A stretch of 64,000 nucleotides of DNA from Abelmoschus esculentus (taxonomy: Eukaryota > Streptophyta > Magnoliopsida > Malvales > Malvaceae), in assembly GCA_035048815.1 (NCBI GenBank), contig JAUCBN010000049.1:8935501-8999500 (forward strand). The letters are read 5' to 3'. The translations under genes and the position numbers were made by a program. Below the pieces are notes generated by a model. It was not told the origin of the DNA and did not search any database. It saw only the letters and a list, made by a program, of their open reading frames with translations. This document shows positions 57,706 through 64,000 of the stretch, piece after piece. How positions within the stretch are numbered: position 1 is the stretch's first letter; each line of letters opens with the position of its first letter.

Positions 57706-58715
57706 GTTCAACCGCCCCGGCAAGCAAAACTACAACAATCACCAGCACAAGGATCAAGGATGAAAGAATCAGCAAGGAGGCCTAGAAAATAAATTGTTAC
57801 CACCAGCTCTTCGGAGTCCATTTAAATACTAAGCTTTTCCTGCCTTTAATTCTTCACTACTTTAATTTTTGTTGAAATATTGACCTGCTGTGTGATTAGA
57901 GCATTGAGGAAAATGCTCAGTTTGAGTTTGGGGGTGTAGGTGCACTACCGAGGCAGCCCACTGCTGCGGCTTTACCATGAAAGAGAGTAAAATTTTTGCC
58001 TTGTTTGAAAAAAAATTTAGTGCATCTATCTGCTTCCTAATTGATTTACTGCCTTTACTTTTGCACTGTCTTTCATCAGTATTGCCTTATTTTATTCTTT
58101 TAAGGCCATAGAAATCTTTCTCCTTACCATGGCTAGGTTCTGTTTTAAAGGATTAACCTTAGAATACTTAAGGTAGAAAACCTAGAAGCTTGCTATAAGG
58201 TTAAGGTTATAAACACTTTTGGGACTTGTTTGATTTAAGAGTTCTTTTAATGAACTTAGGTAATAAAGACTTAGATTCTTGGGAAGGTGACTAGAGGTGC
58301 CTATCATCGGCTCTAGGAATCACTCTTCTTCATGCTAGAGGTGCCCGAAATTGGCTCTAGTATGCTAAAGAAAGAAAACAAGGAAATAGAAAACACATAC
58401 CTTGAGGTGCCCAAAATTGGCTCAAGCTATTGATGTTTTAAGAAGAGAACACTGGATCCAAATCTATTTGTCTTGAACTTAGAGTTTGTCTAAGAAAGCC
58501 TTTAATCAACCTTGTCCACAAAAACGCACACACTCACAAAATCTTATAGCTTGTTTCCGGGTAAAGTCCTTGAGTAAACGAAAGGCTAAGACTAAATAAT
58601 AGGCATAGTTATGGTGGGGAGAATAAATGGAAATGAAAGACCAAGAGAGAATAAGGTTTGGCAAATTTATGGCTTGCATTGCTTGAGGACAAGCAATAGT
58701 TCGAGTTTGGGGGTA
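57706..58715 (+). other. 3' untranslated region of the Athila-like element with short repeats
   Basis: Three imperfect repeats of GAGGTGCC(T/C)..CGGCTCTAG-like sequence occur near 58294-58430 (AGGTGCCTATCATCGGCTC, AGGTGCCCGAAATTGGCTC, AGGTGCCCAAAATTGGCTC). The motif CTACCGAGGCAG is at 57945-57956. The region ends in the purine tract GAGTTTGGGGGTA at 58703-58715. Confidence 0.55.
58703..58715 (+). other. Polypurine tract of the Athila-like element
   Basis: GAGTTTGGGGGTA ends at the 3' LTR start TGATAAG. A similar TTGAGTTTGGGGGTGTAGG occurs at 57922-57940, as if a second tract existed. Confidence 0.65.
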
Positions 58716-60041
58716 TGATAAGTTCTCAAAAGATCATTATTTTATACACCTTTCATGGGCAATAAGCACTTATCTCACACTTACTTGGACTGATGCATGC
58801 GCTTAATATGCAATATTTAGATATTCTGCTATTATAACTTATAAAGCTAATATTTACAGAAAAATGCAGAATTTACGATATCTTGTGTACATGCAGGAAC
58901 AACTACTGCCGAGGCAGGGTTGCGGCCGAGGCAGAAGCTGGGTCGCGGCAACAACTGAAGCTCCAGCATCAATACTGTAGGCGATTGGAAGAGAAAAATA
59001 CGCTGGACGTTCCTGGACATGCAGCACTTGGATCGAAGTTGGCTAGCACGAGGAAAGCCCAAGTCAAAGTCCACAAGGGAAAAGCCGCCTAGTTGAAATA
59101 AACTTGGAAATATTTGATTTATGGGAATAATTGTAATCCTACTCCAAGTAGTATTCCTACTTAGGAAAGGTTTGCCCTAGACCTAGACTATATATACCAT
59201 AGCCGTCCAATGTATAGGGAGGCAGATTTTAGAGAGAGTTCAACCCTAAGAATTATTGTGTTCCTTCTTTCATTATGTTCTAAGCTTTCTTAGGGTTAGG
59301 TGAAGGTTGTCGAGTACTTGTGAGAGGAGATTGTACTTTGTTTCTCGTTTCAATGCAATAAAACATTAAGATTTGTTTACTCTTTGCCATTCTTTGTTCT
59401 TGCATCCAAGCCCGGGAGGGAAGTTTGTGAGTAATCCATTTATCTAAACTCGGGAGAGTTAGATTCACGAAAGGAGTAAGTACGGTATTTGAAAAATACT
59501 AACTCGGCCTAGGGATAGGTTGGAGTTTCAACGACTAAAAGAAGTGTGAGATTGGTTGATAGTTAGAACTGATTCACGCCGGGAGGTATCATCAATGACT
59601 GATTATCAACAGTGTTTCGACTTAGGGATAAGCGGAGCCATCCAAGGACACTTTGCCGAATCTTAGTGAGGTCTACCCAAGAGCAAGGGATTGCCGCGGC
59701 AAACACGCATTGTCGCTGCCGAGGCAGTAATCTGCAGTACTGTCGAGGTAGAGTCATGCGATAGCATTGTACAGAAACAAGTCGATCGATTCCACAGTAC
59801 AACGCAATTGGATCCTGGCCACTCTCCTCGTTCGTTCTCACTACCTTTATTTTGTTTTTATTTAATTAGTTTACTCAAACATCTTTCCTACTTGTGTTTT
59901 TACTTTACTTTTACAAGACAAGAATATTAAAGAAGACATATTAAGTACATCAATCCCTATGGAGACGATACACGATAAATACTTATCACTTTATTACTTG
60001 ACGTGTACACTGCACAATTTGCGCTATTTCTACACGCAACA
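58716..60041 (+). repeat. 3' LTR of the Athila-like element
   Basis: It begins TGATAAGTTCTCAAAAGATC and ends TTTCTACACGCAACA, then the TSD GAGAT. It is very similar to the 5' LTR apart from an indel near 59885-59930. Confidence 0.9.
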
Positions 60042-60429
60042 GAGATTAATTAGAAAGTAATGAGATAGTTTAAATAATATATGTCTAGGATTGGTTCTTT
60101 GAAAGACTTGGTATTTAAGTGTGCTTAATGCACCACCTCTCTTTCTAAACCTACCTGGTGCATTACTATACTCATTATTCCAATTTATAAAATACTATGA
60201 CTAAATAAATATTCTATACTTAATGCAGAAGTTATAATAATAATCTTAATAATATCTAAGATTTTTTTTAGTAATAGTAGATGAATATTTCTAGTGGTCT
60301 TTTAAGTCAAGAACCTTGTCTAAAATAAAGAGAAAATGATAGACATTAATGCTACTAAAAGATGTTTGTAGCTATCTTAGGAGTGTGTAGAAATCTCCAG
60401 GAAAATTCTCTTTATGAAAAAGATAAAAA

Positions 60430-61986
60430 GTGTTAGGTCCGATAAACGTGGTGAGTTTAGATCTAATTTCTTAAATAGGTATATGAGACGAATGACATAG
60501 TCTTGAAACTTTTACCCCTTGTTTTCCTCAACAAAACGGCATACCTGAGAGGAAAAACATAACTTTAAAAGATATGATAAATTCATTGTTGATAAGTTTT
60601 GGATTAGTTGATAATATATTGGGGGAAGTCATTTTATCGGTAAATCTTAAACCGAATACCTCATAAGAAATTAGACTCAACCTCATACGAATTGTGGAAA
60701 GGTTATGCAAACTTGCAATACCTAAACGTGTGGGGGTTTCTGGCTAAAGTAGATTTGTCTGACTTTAAGAAGTTCACCATCGGTCTTAAAACCGTTGATG
60801 TAGTATTTATTGAGTATGCTACAAACAATTTTGCATGATATGATCTAGAGTTTGAGTTAGAGCCTAAAAGAAGTAAGGAAAAAAAATCTTTTGGACCTGA
60901 TTTTGTTACTTCCTTTATTTCTGAGATAAATGATTTAAACAACTTATTAGATCCTATAGCTCAAGTTTTTTGTTGGATGATGATCCTAAAACTTATGAAG
61001 AAGCTATGAGATCTATTGACGCTAGTTTTGGAGAAGATTTATTAATGATAAACTAGAGTCAATAATGTCTAAATCATACATGGGAATTGGTAGACTTGCC
61101 TAGAGGATTTAAACCTATCAGCAACAAATGAGTTTTTGGGAAGAAACTCATGCCAGATAGGTAAATCTAGAGATATAATGCTAGGCTAGTAGTCATAGGG
61201 TTCACTCAAAAATATTAAAGAGTTTTGACATTTGGGGTGTCATCTTTGCTCGAACCCCTTTTGACTTTAGCACTCATCTCATTAAAAATAAAGGAAGCTA
61301 TGTTTCCCAAGTTGAATATGCTAAAATTGTTGAAAGCCTAATGTTCTTAATGAACTATAATCGGCCTGATATTGCCTATATTATGAGTAGATTGAGTTGA
61401 TATACTCATAATCCAAGTGTTGAACATTGGATGACTCTTAGACGCTTACTAAAATACCTTAAAAGGTATTATGGATTGGAAACTCAATTTTGTTGGTTAT
61501 CCTGTTTTTTGAAAAGGTTATTGTGACACCAACTAGGTTTCTGACAGTAATGAAGTAAGCTCTACGAGTGGATATGTTTTCACTTTAGGCGGAGTCGCAA
61601 TCTCGTGGAAGTCTGCCAAGAAGACTTGTATTGCATGCTCCACCATAGAGTCAGAGTTTTTAGCTCTAGACTTAACTGGGCAAGAAGCCAAGTGGCTTAG
61701 GAATCTTCTAGAAAAGATACCTTTATGGGGAAAACCGACTCCTCTGATATCTTTATTGTGTTATTCGTAATCTGCGATACATGTGTTCATAAATCAAGCT
61801 TACAATGGTAAGAAGAGACACATTCGCATAAGGTACGAATATGTGAGGCACCTAATAAAGAACGGAGTACTCGCCTTAGAGTTTGTTAAGTCGGAGATGA
61901 ATTTGGTTGATTCTCCTACCAAAGGATTGAGCAAGAAAAAAATTCTGGATTCGTCGAGGGGGATGGGTCTTAAGCCCATTGGTTGA
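60430..61986 (+). pseudogene. Outer copia pol remnant (integrase tail and RNase H)
   Basis: Integrase remnants read VLRSDKRGEFRS in broken frames near 60440, then CFPQQNGIPERKNITLKDM from 60520. After WGFLAKVDLSDFKKF and a decayed linker (60840-61060), the reverse transcriptase is almost all lost. The RNase H part is the best kept: YNRPDIAYIMSRLS near 61359, GYVFTLGGVAISWKSAKK from 61562, STIESEFLALDLTGQEAKW, a TAA in place of the codon before SAIHVF, and HIRIRYEYVRHLIKNG to SSRGMGLKPI at 61981. The stops exclude function. Confidence 0.8.
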
Positions 61987-62872
61987 GTGATTCATGGTGG
62001 ATACCCAACTTAGTTCTCTAAGTTCAATGTGGTCAAACAAAACTATGAAACGACTCATAGTGTACATATCCATTTACCCAATCTCTATGACGTTTCATCT
62101 ACATGCCCAAGTTGAGCTTAATGCTCTTAATAAATTCATAGCCCAAGTTTGGGTGGTCTTAGTGAGAAAGACTTGATTAATTTACTGATTTTGGTTGAAT
62201 AACTACTCTTAATAAGTTCTTAGACCTATTGCGAAGGACTAATTGAACTTACCGCTCGAAAGGATGAGTTTTTAACTCTTAATTAATTCTATCCAAAGAG
62301 GTTGGATTGTTCTATTGAGAAGAACATTATTGAATTTACCGAAAAGAGGTTGAGTTTTTATTCTTAATGATTTTTTAGCCTAGAGTTTGTGTGGTTCATT
62401 TAATATGAACTTGAAGAAAATCACCTTATTTTCTTGTGCGGTTGAGCTTTATACAAAGCTCTTAATTATTTCATAGCCCGACTTTGGGTGGTTTATGTTG
62501 AGATAAACTTGATGAAATAACCTATGTAAGTGAGAAGAGTTAGCCGCCTTCTATGAAAAATGATGGGTTGTTTTTCTAGTACACTTACTAAAATCCCGAG
62601 GTAAGATGGCTAAATAATTACTTCATGTATATACATATCTTCACATCGCGGATTGTGGTGGATGAAGAGATTAGTTATGTGTTATGAGTTCACCCCAATC
62701 TTAGAAAGTTTAAGACTAGTTTCACTTATCTAAGAGGAGGATTACTCATCATCACTACGTACTAGTTCAAGATTCATTCACTATGTACTTAAGTAACTAA
62801 TCTCGCAAGTGTTCGTCTAGTGATAGTCGAACTTTGTGACATCATGAGGATTCTTTCGCATTAGTGGGGGAT
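61987..62872 (+). other. 3' untranslated region of the outer copia element
   Basis: Repeated phrases such as AGCCCAAGTTTGGGTGGT and GTTGAGCTTAATGCTCTTAAT (with variants) recur with a spacing of roughly 80-150 bases, so decayed tandem units are likely. The region ends in TTAGTGGGGGAT before the LTR. No gene is seen. Confidence 0.5.
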
Positions 62873-63472
62873 TGTGGGAAATATGTAATGCTTGAATCCC
62901 ACACTATGTTTTTATAGGTTGTATAGGAGAAGTTCGGTTGATTTAAAATTCTCTTGGAATTTTAAATACTTAACCGAATAGATTTAATAACAAAATATCT
63001 AAGATTTAAATGGATATTTTCGGTTATCAAATCTACTATTTTCAGATAGATATTAACAGATTATCTGAGATTTAATTAAATTTTGTCTGTTATTATTAGA
63101 TTATTTCAAATTTATTTAATTTAAATTTGAAAATAAAATCAGATAAAATTTGATTTTTCGGACGTTTCTGCCCCTACGTCAACCTATAAATAAGAGAGTT
63201 CTCTTTCAGTTTTTATAATCCCATTCAGATTTACTCCGGTTTAGACGATCATTTCCTCTACAGTCCATTCCAAACTTTGGGTGTACATTGTTTGGAGGAC
63301 CGTGCTAACCTTCGGGGGACAACTGCCTAAAGTAGCGAGTACACAAATCGGGGCGAATTGTTTCTAAGGCAGTGAACTCCACACCACGACACGGTCTAAT
63401 TATCTTTCAGTTCCTTCATTTTATTTTTCCTGTCAGTGCTAACGCCCTGTTTTGCAGTCCATATAACCAACA
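62873..63472 (+). repeat. 3' LTR of the outer copia element
   Basis: It begins TGTGGGAAATATGTAATGC and ends CATATAACCAACA, followed by the TSD ATGTT. It lacks about 60 bases found in the 5' LTR. Confidence 0.9.
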
Positions 63473-63699
63473 ATGTTTGAAACCTCCAATGACATTCACT
63501 ACATTAAAGTAATCTTTCCCTTGAATCTCTATTAATCTCATCCTCCCTTTGTTTATTTTTAAATTACTCGATTTGTAAAGAATATGAATTAAACCAACAA
63601 CTTTACATATAAATTAAATCAAATTTATAATCATTCGTACAAAAATTCTCAAAATCTAATAACCCAAACCATCTAAGTTTGGGATATTGTTGAAGAAAG

Positions 63700-64000
63700 A
63701 TCATTCATGCCTCAATGAAGAAGGTCCAATTAGAGTGAAGAAGATAAGAAAAGGATAAAGCTAAACTAGCTGACTTTGTACATCCTATTTTATTCATTGG
63801 GTTAAAGAAGTATGCCAAAGACTCTTTTTATGAGAGTGTCAAGGAGATTTGGGACAAACTTGAAGTATCCTACTCAACCTTAACTATGAAAATTTCAAAA
63901 TGAGTCCGAAAGAAAAAAAAAACATGTTTGATTGATTCTCCACCATTGTCAATGAACTCAAACGATTCATAGAAGAGATTTTGGAAGAAAAACTCATAAG
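63700..64000 (+). pseudogene. Decayed copia gag (UBN2-like) fragment at right edge
   Basis: The plus strand reads YESVKEIWDKLEVSYSTL near 63823, then in another frame MSPKEKKNMFD, a stop, FSTIVNELKRFIEE. This matches the pattern of copia capsid domains (W..L...Y; M...E....F..F..I.N.L). It runs off the window. It is not part of the element ending at 63472, because it lies outside its TSD; 63478-63699 shows nothing else. Confidence 0.55.

Larger units (their letters stand above)
51833..60046 (+). mobile_element. Nested Athila-like element without pol core
   Basis: The element at 51838-60041 has TSDs GAGAT (51833-51837 and 60042-60046), LTRs of 1298 and 1326 bp, an Asp-tRNA-type primer site, gag, protease, and a separate 3' ORF in the place of the Athila env-like gene. 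Reverse transcriptase, RNase H and integrase are absent between 55560 and 56229. It would need a full Athila partner to move. A 12-bp near-palindrome, CTGCCGAGGCAG or CTGCCGCGGCAG, recurs about twenty times through LTRs, leader and coding parts. Confidence 0.9.
50583..63477 (+). mobile_element. Ty1/copia element carrying a nested Athila-like element
   Basis: LTRs at 50588-51251 and 62873-63472 are flanked by the TSD ATGTT at 50583-50587 and 63473-63477. Internal sequence lies at 51252-51837 and 60042-62872, with integrase and RNase H remnants on the plus strand. Most of the reverse transcriptase is missing. The Athila-like element at 51838-60041 splits it with its own TSD. About 4.7 kb remains without the insert. 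Confidence 0.9.

Overview
This window is nuclear DNA from a flowering plant, most likely a TE-rich eudicot. It is AT-rich, contains one intron-bearing gene of the plant NRT1/PTR (NPF) transporter family, and carries six kinds of plant LTR retrotransposon (copia, chromovirus gypsy, Tat/Ogre-like, Athila-like). The species cannot be fixed from sequence alone. I found no intact host gene, rRNA, tRNA, CRISPR array or bacterial-style operon. The window is a nest of insertions, and most boundaries could be placed by matching target-site duplications (TSDs).

Layout. 1-2340: the 3' end and LTR of a plus-strand Tat/Ogre-type element, right edge unclear. 2663-10363: a minus-strand NPF transporter pseudogene in three exons. 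Its second intron (76 nt before insertion) holds an antisense copia element at 3879-8926 (TSD TAGGA), whose LTRs differ by only three substitutions and an 8-bp tandem duplication. 10605-10867: a hAT-type MITE. 12560-26202: chromovirus LTR fragments facing each other head to head. They are interrupted by a minus-strand gypsy element (15122-25967, TSD AAAAT), which is itself interrupted in its protease region by a plus-strand gypsy element (18556-24105, TSD TGTCC).

26203-39256: a large minus-strand Tat/Ogre-like element with PBS, PPT, a degraded gag and a 33-bp minisatellite, but no recognisable pol; its 3' LTR contains a further LTR insertion. At about 39257 the head-to-head LTR block starts again and runs into a second copy of the Tat LTR (41647-46858). 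This is best explained by a tandem duplication with a short-homology junction. The second copy is interrupted by a truncated gypsy element (41878-45603).

46859-50587 holds decayed LTR sequence, a microsatellite, a palindromic foldback element with a telomere-like core, and a gypsy integrase tail. 50588-63472: a plus-strand copia element (TSD ATGTT) containing a nested Athila-like element (51838-60041, TSD GAGAT). The Athila-like element has gag, protease and a 3' ORF but no reverse transcriptase or integrase, and is studded with a 12-bp near-palindrome. The window ends in a decayed copia gag.

No gene here looks functional at full length. The longest intact coding stretch is the reverse transcriptase-RNase H frame of the copia element in the NPF gene. 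The most unusual signals are the dispersed CTGCCGAGGCAG-type motif, the 33/99-bp hierarchical minisatellite inside a pol-less Tat element, and the duplicated inverted-LTR block.
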